Assembly (NCBI GenBank): GCA_038746605.1
Contig: JBCDKM010000021.1
Span: 1 to 64,000 of the forward strand
Direction: 5' to 3'
DNA: 64,000 bases
DNA from: Rubricoccus sp038746605
Lineage (GTDB): Bacteria; Bacteroidota; Rhodothermia; Rhodothermales; Rubricoccaceae
Shown here piece after piece: positions 8,759 to 17,681 of this stretch. Position 1 is the stretch's first letter. Every line of letters begins with the position of its first letter. The notes under the pieces were generated by a model. The model made no database searches. It saw only the letters and a program-made list of their open reading frames with translations, and was not told the origin of the DNA. The position numbers were made by a program, and so were the translations under genes.

Positions 8759-9940
8759 CTACGAGCCGGGGTGTGTTGATCGTACGTGGAGGGCGTGCAT
8801 GCGCTTGATCTGCGCAAGGGCGTCATGATCCGCCACCACCCGTTCACGAGCGGCTCGTCCCATCGCCTCGACTCGAGCGGGGTCGGACGCAAGACGGACG
8901 AGGTGATCGGCAAGGCCATCCACGTCGTCTTGGCTCTCGAGGATCTCCCCCTCGATGCCGGGTGTGATCGCCTCACCAGCAGCGGGCAACGGCGAGAGAA
9001 TCGCTGGCCGACCGCTCGCCATCGCCTCCAACACCACGTTTGGCAGGCCATCGTGAAAACCGACGCTGGCGGGGAGCGCGAAAAGATGCGAGCGCCCGAT
9101 CCACTCTGGGACTTCGTCGTGGGAGACCCATCCGGGGAGCGAGAGGTACTCTGTGAACCCGGTTTCCTCCGCGACGGCGCGGATGGTCGCCTCCTCGTCC
9201 CCACGGCCCAGGATGGCGAGTTCGACGGGTGCACCGTCCTCGCGTGCCTTCGCGCAAGCCCGGACGAGGCGGTCGAAGCCTTTGGTCCGCGTCAGGCGCC
9301 CAGCGGAGACGACCCGGAAGGGATCTGCGCTGGTAGGCATCGGGAGCGGCTCGAACTGGCCGGTCTCCACGCCGTGATAGACGAGATGGGACTTGGCTCG
9401 GGCCGCCTCGGGGAGTTGGCCGAGGAGGTGCTCCATCGCGGCGCTGTTGCAGAACGAGGCGAAGTCGAGCCGACCGAAGACCTCGTGGAAGTGGCCGTTC
9501 TCGTGTGCGACCTCGTGGGCGTGGATGCTCACGCTGTAGGGCACGCCGGAGAGGAGACTCGCGAGGTGCGTCACCATCGTGGCGTAGGGCCAGTGGGCGT
9601 GGATGCGGTCGGGCCGGACCCGCCGGACCTGCTTCGCGAGGGCGAAGGCGCGACCCAGCCTGCCGAGCGCACTGGACGGGTGCTCGAACCGTCCGTTGGC
9701 GCGGAGGGCGCCCGCGAGGCCCCCGAGGTCGGCGGGGCCAGGGAGTGTGGGCGTGAGGTGGACGGTCTCCTCGTGGAGCGCCTGCATGGAGGCGCTCATC
9801 GTGGCGAGGTCCGCCTCGGAGGGCTGGGTGAAAGTGTAGAGGTCCACGCGGACGCCCTGGTCCCGGAGGGCGACGACCTCGCGCGAGACGAACGTCTCGG
9901 AGAGCGCGGGAAACTGGTTGACGACGTAGGCGAGATGCAC
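8759..9940 (-). CDS. Glycosyltransferase family 4 (WcaL-like)
   Basis: A 393-residue GT-B glycosyltransferase. The N-terminus MHLAYVVNQFPALSETFV is characteristic of the colanic-acid WcaL-like group, and the E-x7-E donor motif lies in GFHDGLPNVVLEAMASGRP. The start is a GTG at 9940. It sits 8 bp upstream of the polymerase gene in the same orientation. It probably adds one sugar of the repeat unit on the cytoplasmic face. Confidence 0.9.
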   Translation of the reverse strand: MHLAYVVNQFPALSETFVSREVVALRDQGVRVDLYTFTQPSEADLATMSASMQALHEETVHLTPTLPGPADLGGLAGALRANGRFEHPSSALGRLGRAFALAKQVRRVRPDRIHAHWPYATMVTHLASLLSGVPYSVSIHAHEVAHENGHFHEVFGRLDFASFCNSAAMEHLLGQLPEAARAKSHLVYHGVETGQFEPLPMPTSADPFRVVSAGRLTRTKGFDRLVRACAKAREDGAPVELAILGRGDEEATIRAVAEETGFTEYLSLPGWVSHDEVPEWIGRSHLFALPASVGFHDGLPNVVLEAMASGRPAILSPLPAAGEAITPGIEGEILESQDDVDGLADHLVRLASDPARVEAMGRAARERVVADHDALAQIKRMHALHVRSTHPGS

Positions 9941-9952
9941 AGGGGGAGACGG

Positions 9953-11272
9953 TTATCGGTCCCGGAGGAGGGAAAGCAGTTCGGTGGCGCCGACGAGGTC
10001 AGCGGGGTCCTCGGGAAGAAGGGCGAGCTTGGTGATGAGCGCCTGGTACTTGACAAGCACACGCTCGTCCGTCGAGCGGCCGTGGCGGTCCACGGCGAGG
10101 ACGTAGCCCGCAGGTGCGGCATGATGCTCCAGGATGGCGCGCGTGCACCGAGCGGCGGCCTCGGCGAGGCGGTCGGCCTCGGGCACGCCGAGGGCGGCGA
10201 GCTTGACGAGGGCGACGGCCATGTCCACGTTGGCGTCGAGGTGGTCGGACTCGGCTCCAGGCTCGGCTGGGAAGAGGCCGTTGGGCCACTGGAGATCGAG
10301 CCAGGCCGCAGCAGTCTCGCGCGCGAGGTCCAGGGCGCGGCCTTCTCCCACGCCCGCATCGTGGAGGTCCACGAGGAGATCGAGCGCGGAGAAGGCAGCC
10401 TTGAGCGTCCGGTCGTAACCGACCAGTTGACGGTCGAGGTGCGCGAACGGAAGTCCGGCGCCATAGAACGTGTCCACGAAGCCTGCCAGCCATTGGTCCA
10501 CGGCATCGCGCCAGCGGGTCTCGCCGGTCGCCTGGGAGAGCGTGAGGAGGCCCCAGAGGAGGTTGGTGTTGTCCTTGAAGAGCCGCGCGCGCATCGTGGA
10601 GAGGCGGCGACGCGGGACTTGAATCGCAGGGAAGCGGACAGAGTGACGTGGCTCGAAGACGCCGTGTGACCGGAACGTCTCGGTCTCTACCCACGCTCTC
10701 GCGAGATCCGACGCCCACTGGAGGGGCGCCGTCTCGCCGGTCATCTCGGCTTCCTCCACCCAGAGTTCGATGTAGCCGCCGTTGAACGGGCTCGCGGGGA
10801 GCAGCTTCGACTTGAACGGTCCTGGGCCGGGCAACTCGTCGATCAGAAATCCGTCGCGCTGAAAATGCTCGTGGAGTGCGCGCGAGGCGGTTTGGACCAT
10901 TCCCTGGAGATGCGCATCGCCTCCGCGTTGCCGGGCGAGTTCCAGAAGACCCAAGAGCCAGTCGTGATTGAGAAAGAGGCGGACGCGGCCATCGCGCCGG
11001 TACAGGCCGTTCCAGAGATGCGCCTCCGAGAGCCGAAGCTGCTCGTCCACGACCTCGCGCTCGCCCAGTTCTTCGAGAAACGGGAGCACGTCGCCAAAGT
11101 CCGCGATGACGGGGACGCGGCGCTGCGGCGACCCGTCCGCGTGGACGGCGATCATCAGCAGACCATCGTCGCGGCGGTATTCCGTGCGGAAGCGGTACAC
11201 GACCTCCTGGACCCAGCCGGGCCGGGCGCTGAGCGGGACGGGCGCTGGTGCACCAGCGGGGCTCTCGGGCAT
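9953..11272 (-). CDS. Uncharacterised alpha/alpha-toroid-like protein
   Basis: A 439-residue protein without signal peptide or membrane segments. It is rich in amphipathic helices with repeated Trp/aromatic positions (LWNGLYRRDGRVRLFLNHDW, NTNLLWGLLTLSQATGE, AAWLDLQWPNGLFPAEPG), the pattern of (alpha/alpha)6 toroid enzymes such as six-hairpin glycosidases, epimerases of the AGE family and polysaccharide lyases. I do not recognise a specific family or catalytic residues. It overlaps the upstream propeller gene by 1 nt (TGATG), so the pair is probably co-translated and may work together in polysaccharide modification. Confidence 0.6.
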   Translation of the reverse strand: MPESPAGAPAPVPLSARPGWVQEVVYRFRTEYRRDDGLLMIAVHADGSPQRRVPVIADFGDVLPFLEELGEREVVDEQLRLSEAHLWNGLYRRDGRVRLFLNHDWLLGLLELARQRGGDAHLQGMVQTASRALHEHFQRDGFLIDELPGPGPFKSKLLPASPFNGGYIELWVEEAEMTGETAPLQWASDLARAWVETETFRSHGVFEPRHSVRFPAIQVPRRRLSTMRARLFKDNTNLLWGLLTLSQATGETRWRDAVDQWLAGFVDTFYGAGLPFAHLDRQLVGYDRTLKAAFSALDLLVDLHDAGVGEGRALDLARETAAAWLDLQWPNGLFPAEPGAESDHLDANVDMAVALVKLAALGVPEADRLAEAAARCTRAILEHHAAPAGYVLAVDRHGRSTDERVLVKYQALITKLALLPEDPADLVGATELLSLLRDR

Positions 11273-12666
11273 CAGTAGTAGTGCTCTGCGAGGCGGATGC
11301 CCAGCGGGTTGAGGAGGCGGCGCTCCACCTGGAAGGCGGCGAAGCGGGCGGCGTCACGGACGGTGGAGTGCCACGCGAGGCGCGGGCCCAGGAGTGCCGG
11401 CCTCGGGCCGTGTGTGGGCGCGACGGGCCGGGGCTCGCGCCAGCCCAGGTGACTCGGATCGCCTTTGTACTGCGGCCACGCCTCCGCCGAGGCGGCCTGG
11501 GTCGGGAACGTAAGGATGCGGTCGCCGCTCGGGACCACCATCGTGAGGCGACCGGAGCCGTCGAGGTCGCCCAGGATCGCACTGCCTCGGACCATGCCGC
11601 CCGTCTGGAGGCGGTGGCGCTCCTCCCCCGTCGCGGCGTCCAGCACGAGGAGCGTCCCGTTGTTGCTCCCTGCGACGACCTCGCGACGGCCGTCGCCGTC
11701 GAGGTCCGCGACGAGCGGGGTGACGTAGGAACGACAGATGGCGCGGCCGGTGAAGTAGGGCCGCGCAGGATCGCGACAGATCGGGTCGTGGACACAGGCC
11801 TCGGTGGGTCCGAAGGGCTGGGCCCAGCGTTCTATCCCAGACAGATCAGTTGCAATAACGGATCCCGATCCGAGGGAGCAGAAGAACGCGAGCGGCTCCC
11901 CGTCCACCTCGGCGATCGTCGCGGCGCCGTCCACCCCAGCCCCTGCTGGCGCGGTCCACACGACGCGGCCGTCGCGCGGGTGAAGCGCGAGGAGCGCGTT
12001 GTCGCCCGTCCCGCCCGTGTGCTCCCCTCCCCCGACGAGCACGAGTGGCAGTCCGTCCGCCTCGGTGAGCGTGGGCGAGGAGTCGGGGTCGTAGCGGAGT
12101 GGGGTGAACCAGAGGATCTCGCCGGTTTCGGCGTCACAGCAGTAGACGCGCTGCGCGCGGACGCCGAAGACGACTTCCAGTCGCCCGTCACCGTCGATGT
12201 CAGCTACGAGCGGAGAGGAGACGGCGCCTGCATCGCGGCCACGTTGGTAGACGGCATTTTTCGGGAGCGCGCGGTCGTAAAGAACGCGGCCGTCGTCGGT
12301 CATGCGGACGAGCCTCGGGCCGTAGACCGGAAGCCAGATGGCCGTTTCGCCCTCGCACTCGGTCACTGCGCAGGTCGCGCGGATCATCGCGCCGAAGGAC
12401 TGCCGCCAGCGCTCGGTGCCCGTCGCGAGGTCGAGTGCGACGAACGTCCCCGCGTGGTCGCCGATCAGAATGGTCGGATCCGGCAGGTCCGCGAGCGTCG
12501 GTGACGCCGTGATCTCGGCACCGAGCCGAACCTCCCAGGCGACCTCGCCCGATGCATCCCAGGCGCGGACGAGCCCGGACCGATCTGTTGCGACGATGCG
12601 GCCCGGCGCCACGGCGGGCGTCGACCACGTTTCGGCGTCGAGAGCGAGGGGCAGCGTCGGCTCCAC
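11272..12666 (-). CDS. FG-GAP / PQQ-like beta-propeller protein
   Basis: A 464-residue predicted beta-propeller. Repeats alternate PQQ-type blades (LDLATGTERWRQ, CDAETGEILW, LDAATGEERHR) with FG-GAP/VCBS calcium-site blades (VADIDGDGRLEVVFG, VADLDGDGRREVVAGS, LGDLDGSGRLTMVVP). The start is placed at GTG 12666, two bases after the upstream TAG, with GGAGCG about 9 nt before it; a longer frame reaches 12822 but would overlap the sulfotransferase gene. No signal peptide is visible from this start, although propellers of this kind are usually exported. The C-terminal 50 residues (ending RLLNPLGIRLAEHYY) are not propeller-like. Confidence 0.7.
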   Translation of the reverse strand: MEPTLPLALDAETWSTPAVAPGRIVATDRSGLVRAWDASGEVAWEVRLGAEITASPTLADLPDPTILIGDHAGTFVALDLATGTERWRQSFGAMIRATCAVTECEGETAIWLPVYGPRLVRMTDDGRVLYDRALPKNAVYQRGRDAGAVSSPLVADIDGDGRLEVVFGVRAQRVYCCDAETGEILWFTPLRYDPDSSPTLTEADGLPLVLVGGGEHTGGTGDNALLALHPRDGRVVWTAPAGAGVDGAATIAEVDGEPLAFFCSLGSGSVIATDLSGIERWAQPFGPTEACVHDPICRDPARPYFTGRAICRSYVTPLVADLDGDGRREVVAGSNNGTLLVLDAATGEERHRLQTGGMVRGSAILGDLDGSGRLTMVVPSGDRILTFPTQAASAEAWPQYKGDPSHLGWREPRPVAPTHGPRPALLGPRLAWHSTVRDAARFAAFQVERRLLNPLGIRLAEHYY

Positions 12667-12668
12667 GG

Positions 12669-13520
12669 CTAGCGGGCGCTCCAGTCGAACTCCGGGCCCA
12701 GCATCGCGCCGAGGCGGGCATTGTGGGGCGCGTAGTGGTCGTCGAGGAAGGCGCGAACCTCGTCGGCTACCTCGCGGCGGTTCGTACCAGGGTTGCGGAC
12801 CGGGAACGACTCCGGTTGCCACTGCTCAAGTCCAAGGAACGCGAGCGTTTGCGAGAACACCTCGGCGGGACGTTCGAAGAGGTCCTCGCTGCGGAGGACG
12901 AGGGTTTGCCCCTGCGGATAGTGCTCTGCCCACCGTTCGAGGTGCTCCGCGTAGTGGCCTCGCGAGAGGTAGTTGAAGTGCATCAGCATCTCCGACTCGT
13001 AGGCCGGGTCTGCGAGTGCGCGCTCGGCTTCACCGGCTAGACGCTCGGGCTCCGCGCGGAAGGCATCGAGGATGTCGAGCGGCTCGCGCCCCTTCCGGCG
13101 GTTGTGGAAGTAGTGCGAGAGCGCCCGCTCGGCGGGGTCGCGGAGAACGGCGACCACCTTCGCCTCGGGGACGAGGCGGGCAGACCTGAGGGGCACGGCG
13201 GGGTGGTCCAGGTAGCTCGTGCTCGCCTCGCCCGTGAGGACCGTCCGGCCGTCTGCGGCGGCTCTGGCGCGCTTCATCGCGCCATGTGTGGGGAACCAGC
13301 AGCGGTACCAGTTCTCGCCGAGGGCGTAGCGCCGGTCGAAGTAAAACAACTCCTTCGCACCCACGCCGAGCACGTCCGGGTGCTGCGCGAGGTAGTGGTA
13401 GAGCGAGGTCGTGCCGCCTTTCTGGACTCCGATGAGGAGGAAGTCCGGGAGGACGTGCGCGGGGCCTCGAAGAGTGGCGAGGCGCGGGCCGGGACGGCGC
13501 TTGAGGAGGGCGTCGAGCAT
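12669..13520 (-). CDS. Sulfotransferase domain protein
   Basis: A 283-residue sulfotransferase. GVQKGGTT at residues 31-38 is the 5'-phosphosulfate loop and AKVVAVLRDPAERALSHYF the 3'-phosphate motif, matching the heparan-sulfate/NDST-like branch found in bacteria. The start is the ATG at 13520 (MLDALLKRRPG), which shares one base with the TGA of the upstream gene; the longer frame to 13607 adds no conserved sequence. It is the closest relative in this window of the truncated gene at 1-484. Confidence 0.9.
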   Translation of the reverse strand: MLDALLKRRPGPRLATLRGPAHVLPDFLLIGVQKGGTTSLYHYLAQHPDVLGVGAKELFYFDRRYALGENWYRCWFPTHGAMKRARAAADGRTVLTGEASTSYLDHPAVPLRSARLVPEAKVVAVLRDPAERALSHYFHNRRKGREPLDILDAFRAEPERLAGEAERALADPAYESEMLMHFNYLSRGHYAEHLERWAEHYPQGQTLVLRSEDLFERPAEVFSQTLAFLGLEQWQPESFPVRNPGTNRREVADEVRAFLDDHYAPHNARLGAMLGPEFDWSAR

Positions 13521-14428
13521 CAGGCAGCTGCGCTTCCGCTGGTGGGCGCGGAGGCGAGTCGGGTCGTGGAAAAGGTCGGCGCGAGACCATCGGGGTCGTA
13601 TCCCCAATACTCGGTGTAGGCACCGAGGCGCTCAAACACTTCGGTGGCGGCGGTGAGCGCCTCAGGGTCGGCCTCGCGAGTCCACCGCGCGACGCGACGG
13701 TCGGTCAACGCATCGCCGTGGAGTTCGGCCTCGGACTGGCGGAGGCTCTGCGCGGACGTGAACTGGCCGACGCTGCCAGAGCCGGTGACGGGACTCTGAA
13801 CATGTGCCCGGACCCCGGGCAGCACCTCGGAGTCCTGGCACAGGTCCTCGTAGCGGATCGCGAGGGCGCCGGTGGCCTCGATGAGCGCGCGCTGGAGCGC
13901 GAACTGGCGCGAGAGCTCGCCTGCGAAGGCGGCAGGTGTGGGCAGGTCGTTGCCCTTCTTCCCGACGCGGACGCGGTGCGAGAGGTACACGTCGCGTGGG
14001 TCGCGCCCGATGGCGACGCAGGCGAGGTCTGGAAACGCCGCGAGGACATGCTCCCAGCCATCGTGGCGGACCTCCTTGATACCGACCTGCTCCAGTTTGC
14101 GCGACAGCGGCGCGACGATCCGGTCGCGGAAGACACGCGCAGCGTAGCCCGAGAGGTGTCCCTCCCCCGCTCCACCGCTCATGTGCCCACCCTTGCCAAT
14201 AGTCCGCAAGCCACCCATGACGCGGCGAGGCCAAGCGAGCACCCGGTCCGCCTCGGTACCGAGGCGGGCCAGGCTGGCGAGATCCGCGTCGCGGAGGACG
14301 ATCCGGTTGGTGCCGAGACGCGGCTCGCGGATGATGAGCGCACGGCCGGGCTCGCTCAGCGCCTCGGAGAGCGCCGTGGAGCCGGTGCGGATGAGACCCG
14401 CGATGTAGACGAATGGACGGCCGCTCAT
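13520..14428 (-). CDS. Sulfotransferase-like protein
   Basis: A 302-residue sulfotransferase-fold protein with the loop FVYIAGLIRTGSTALSEAL at residues 6-24 and ACVAIGRDPRDVYLSHRV as 3'-phosphate motif. The RTGST loop is of the more divergent type. The start ATG at 14428 overlaps the TGA of the flippase gene by 4 nt. A perfect 20-bp palindrome (14248-14267) is embedded in-frame, reading RLGTEA. Activity as a sulfotransferase is likely from motifs; the acceptor is unknown. Confidence 0.8.
   Translation of the reverse strand: MSGRPFVYIAGLIRTGSTALSEALSEPGRALIIREPRLGTNRIVLRDADLASLARLGTEADRVLAWPRRVMGGLRTIGKGGHMSGGAGEGHLSGYAARVFRDRIVAPLSRKLEQVGIKEVRHDGWEHVLAAFPDLACVAIGRDPRDVYLSHRVRVGKKGNDLPTPAAFAGELSRQFALQRALIEATGALAIRYEDLCQDSEVLPGVRAHVQSPVTGSGSVGQFTSAQSLRQSEAELHGDALTDRRVARWTREADPEALTAATEVFERLGAYTEYWGYDPDGLAPTFSTTRLASAPTSGSAAA
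14248..14267. repeat. Copy of 20-bp dispersed palindrome, perfect
   Basis: CCGCCTCGGTACCGAGGCGG is a fully self-complementary 20-mer in the sulfotransferase gene at 13520-14428, coding in-frame for Arg-Leu-Gly-Thr-Glu-Ala. It gives the cleanest consensus of the family. Confidence 0.9.
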
Positions 14429-16122
14429 CCTCCCACCTCGGCTGGGCGCCGCGAGCCGATCTGGAGCCCCGTGAGAACCCGCTCGGAGAGCGTCGCGAGG
14501 CGGCGGATGCGGGCGTTTTTCTTGCCGAAGGCGTTCAGCACGTCGGACACGTCCTTGCTGAGTCGTTCGCCTGCGAGGAGGCCGAGGACGAGCACATAGA
14601 CGGCGAATCCTGCAACGGCGGCGAGCCCCATCATCCAGACCGACATCCAGAGGTCCAACAGCACCCACATCGCGGCGCCGGAGGCCACGGCCGCGACGAG
14701 AGGAGCCACGAGCGGTGGCACCCAGCGCGGGCGGATGTAGCGTCTCAGACGATGCGCGGCGTGCCCTACCACAGCCAGTTGGGCTACGATGGTCGCGATG
14801 GCGAAGGAGACAAACCCGACCGGGCTGGCAAAGACGCCCTCCCAGAACGGCCCGGTGACGTGCCCTGCGAGCAGCCAGATGCCCGCCGCCTGCCCCACAA
14901 ACATGATGAGCGAGTTGACGAACATCGTCACGCCCTCGCCGAGCGCTTTGAGCGCCTGCTGGTACGAGTTGCCCACCACGCGGAAGAGGAATGCGGGCGC
15001 GAGGAGGTAGAGCACTGGGAGCGCAGGCAGCCATTTCTCGCCCACCACGAGCCGCACGAAGGCCTCGCCCTGCGCGACGAGCAGCGTCGCGGTGAAGAAC
15101 ACTAGGAGCGCGCCGAGCGAAATGTTGCGTTCCACGGCTCGCGTCAGCTTCGCGCGCTGATCTTGGATGCGGCCGAAGACGCGCATCTGCACCTTGCCCA
15201 TCAGGATCAGCGGCTGCCCGACCGCGCTCGCCATCATCGTTCGCGCCCAGTTCACGAAACCGACTGCCGCCCCCCCGAACAGGCCGAACACGAGGAGCGG
15301 CACCACGGCCTCGCTCGCGAGACTCGCCAGAGACGCGAGTTGGATCGGCACGCCGAAACTGAGCACTTCCTTCGCCGCCGCGCGGTCGAACCCGAAGCGC
15401 GGACGCCACCACGCGATCGCCATCACCCAGACCGTCCCGATCACGCCGCGCGCGAGGACGGCCCAGATGAGCGCCCAGACCTCGAAGCCTAGGAACGCCA
15501 TCCCCACTGCGATCCCGTAGTAGGCGATGACCTCCACTACATCGATCACGGCCAGCTTGTCGTGGCGGAGGGCGCGCTGGATGAGCACCTTCGGCATCGT
15601 CTTGAGCGACGCTAGAATCAGGCTGAACGTCAGCACACGGATGAGCCAGACGTGGTCGGTCGTCAGCTTCGGGTAGATCGCCACCACGAGGTCGGTCCCG
15701 AACCAGAGAATGGCGCAGGAGACCGCGACGATGCATTGCTGGATGGTGAACACCGTCCGCAGTTCCATCTCGGTCACGGCGTCTTTCTTCCGCAGCAGCG
15801 TGGCGGAGAGCCCGAAGTCGCTGAACCGCTGGAGGAAGTAGACGACGAACTTGACGACCGCGAACAGTCCGAAGACCGCAGGTTCCAGCAACCACGCGAG
15901 CACGGTGAAGCCGACGAGGTTGATGCCGCGCACGACCACCTGTCGGCTCATGAGCGCGCCCGTCGCACGGACGGCCCGGCCCTTCACCTGCGAGATCTTC
16001 AGTTCTTCCTCGACCGGCTCAGGCGACGGCTGCGCGGGCCTGTCCTCGCCCGCCTCGGCACCGAGGCGGAGGGGGTCGCGGCCGTCGGGCTCGCTGGATC
16101 CGGGAGACGAGTGAAGGGGCAT
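14425..16122 (-). CDS. Polysaccharide flippase, MOP superfamily (Wzx-like)
   Basis: A 565-residue membrane protein of the MATE/MOP/Wzx type with about 12-14 transmembrane helices; the helical part starts near VRATGALMSRQVVVRGINLV. An acidic, Pro-rich extension of about 45 residues precedes it if the ATG at 16122 is used; an internal ATG just before SRQVVV is possible but would cut the usual first helix. It flips undecaprenyl-linked repeat units across the inner membrane. It lies 35 bp downstream of a second flippase. A copy of the dispersed palindrome (16050-16069) lies in the extension. Confidence 0.85.
   Translation of the reverse strand: MPLHSSPGSSEPDGRDPLRLGAEAGEDRPAQPSPEPVEEELKISQVKGRAVRATGALMSRQVVVRGINLVGFTVLAWLLEPAVFGLFAVVKFVVYFLQRFSDFGLSATLLRKKDAVTEMELRTVFTIQQCIVAVSCAILWFGTDLVVAIYPKLTTDHVWLIRVLTFSLILASLKTMPKVLIQRALRHDKLAVIDVVEVIAYYGIAVGMAFLGFEVWALIWAVLARGVIGTVWVMAIAWWRPRFGFDRAAAKEVLSFGVPIQLASLASLASEAVVPLLVFGLFGGAAVGFVNWARTMMASAVGQPLILMGKVQMRVFGRIQDQRAKLTRAVERNISLGALLVFFTATLLVAQGEAFVRLVVGEKWLPALPVLYLLAPAFLFRVVGNSYQQALKALGEGVTMFVNSLIMFVGQAAGIWLLAGHVTGPFWEGVFASPVGFVSFAIATIVAQLAVVGHAAHRLRRYIRPRWVPPLVAPLVAAVASGAAMWVLLDLWMSVWMMGLAAVAGFAVYVLVLGLLAGERLSKDVSDVLNAFGKKNARIRRLATLSERVLTGLQIGSRRPAEVGG
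16050..16069. repeat. Copy of 20-bp dispersed palindrome
   Basis: CCGCCTCGGCACCGAGGCGG lies in-frame in the N-terminal extension of the flippase gene at 14425-16122, coding for Arg-Leu-Gly-Ala-Glu-Ala on the minus strand. Confidence 0.85.
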
Positions 16123-16157
16123 GAAGGGGGGCGCGCTCGAAGGTACGGGGCGCGGAG

Positions 16158-17678
16158 CTAGGCTCCGGGACCTGGAGGCGCCCCGGAGGGTGCGGCCGGG
16201 GTGAAATCGGCCCCCCGGCCGAGGGCCTGGAGGACCATCTGGTGGAGCCAGCGGCCGTGCTGACCGAGCAGGCTGGGTGCGAACGCTAGGGCAGTCAGCC
16301 AGACCGCTCCCGAGGCTCCACCTCCCGCAAGAAGCGTCGCCACCGGCGACAGCCGAACCTCGCGCAAGGGCGCGGCTGCCAGCAAGGCGAGCCCTCCCCC
16401 GACAGCGGCAACGAGGAGCCCCGGCATCAACGCGCGGAGGAGAGGTCGGACAGAGCCGCCTGTCTCTCGGATCGCGGCGCCTGTACCCAGAAGGAAAAAG
16501 CAGACCACTGCGATGACAGCCCCAGTGGAGATCCCTACCAGCCCATATCGCGCCCCTACGACCGCGCCCAGAACAACGAGCACGGCATACGTGCCCTGAA
16601 GACCCGCTGCGAGGTAGACGCGCCCTCGCGCCTTCAGTATGGTCATCCCGGTCTTGTATCCAGCGCGAAAGAACATCCCGAGAGCCAACACCTGGAGCGC
16701 ACCGATGGCCCCTCGCCAGTCCGGCCCGAGAACGACCAGCACGATCTCTGGAGCCAGGGCGCTGGCGGTCACAGAGAACGGGAGAAGCAAGAGGGCGAGG
16801 AGCGCCGTCGTACGGTACAGCGCGGTACTGAGGGATTCCGGCCGGTCTTTCACCTGCGACATCACAGGGAAGAGCACTCCGTTGAAGCTCTCCGCGAGGA
16901 AGCCCGCAGGCAGAGCCATCATCTTGTACGAGCGGTTGTAGAGCCCCAGGGCGCTCGCCCCCAGCATCCGTCCCACCACGATGGCATCGCCTTGCCTCGC
17001 GAGGCTGTTCAGAAGGCCCTGGAGAGACACTCCGCCCCCGAATCGGACCAACTCGCCCAGGTATCCTCGGCCCACCGCAGTCACCGGATGCGGGAACCTC
17101 GCGAGGAATCCCACAGCCCGGAGTACGCTCTGTGCCAACCTCCCTCCAACGAGTGCCCACACGCCGTACCCTGCGAGCGCCAGTCCGATGCTGACGACGC
17201 CGAGGCCGACGACATCGGCCACCGCGCGGATGATGACGACTTCGCGGAAGGCGAGCGCACGCTGCTGCCGCGCACGAGCGACTGAGCTAACGCCGTCGAA
17301 GACGAACAGGAGCGCGAGGACGGGCAGAACGGTCAGCAGCGCAGGCATACCGAAGAAGGTTGCCAGCAGTGGTGTCGCGAGGAAAACAGCGCCGTACAGC
17401 ACGACGCTGAGACCACACGCGAGCCAGAACGCGGTTGCGAGCAGACCTCTCGGGATCTCGCTCCGCTGCACCAGGGCAGGTGTCACGGACGCGTTCACCA
17501 CCTGAACCCCGATCTCGACCGCCACCAGTGCCGCTCCCACCACGCCGAAGTCGGACGGCGGCAGGAGCCGTGCGAGGACCGCCGTCACAATGGCAGCGAC
17601 GGCGAACAACAGCAGCCGGTCGGCGGACATCCAGAGGATGCCGCTCAGCGCCCGGCCGCGGAGACTCGGGCCCTCCAC
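16158..17678 (-). CDS. Polysaccharide flippase, MOP superfamily (Wzx-like)
   Basis: A 506-residue polytopic protein. The N-terminus RGRALSGILWMSADRLLLF and the following LLPPSDFGVVGAALVAVEIG are the standard opening of lipopolysaccharide exporters such as WzxC. About 14 helices span the length. It is the second MOP flippase in a row; the two are only distantly alike, so they are not a recent duplication. They could export different glycans or act on differently decorated units. Confidence 0.9.
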   Translation of the reverse strand: MEGPSLRGRALSGILWMSADRLLLFAVAAIVTAVLARLLPPSDFGVVGAALVAVEIGVQVVNASVTPALVQRSEIPRGLLATAFWLACGLSVVLYGAVFLATPLLATFFGMPALLTVLPVLALLFVFDGVSSVARARQQRALAFREVVIIRAVADVVGLGVVSIGLALAGYGVWALVGGRLAQSVLRAVGFLARFPHPVTAVGRGYLGELVRFGGGVSLQGLLNSLARQGDAIVVGRMLGASALGLYNRSYKMMALPAGFLAESFNGVLFPVMSQVKDRPESLSTALYRTTALLALLLLPFSVTASALAPEIVLVVLGPDWRGAIGALQVLALGMFFRAGYKTGMTILKARGRVYLAAGLQGTYAVLVVLGAVVGARYGLVGISTGAVIAVVCFFLLGTGAAIRETGGSVRPLLRALMPGLLVAAVGGGLALLAAAPLREVRLSPVATLLAGGGASGAVWLTALAFAPSLLGQHGRWLHQMVLQALGRGADFTPAAPSGAPPGPGA

Positions 17679-17681
17679 CCG

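Noticed and set aside
6558..10669. Very long plus-strand open frames (about 6558-8828 and 8786-10669) opposite the polymerase and GT4 genes
   Set aside because: They are antisense shadows of high-GC coding regions. Their translations are Arg/Glu/His-rich without domains, while the minus-strand frames have clear membrane or GT motifs.
13520..15895. A 791-codon frame joining the sulfotransferase to upstream sequence
   Set aside because: Only the last 302 codons (from ATG 14428) are protein-like; the rest is an out-of-phase reading of the flippase gene.
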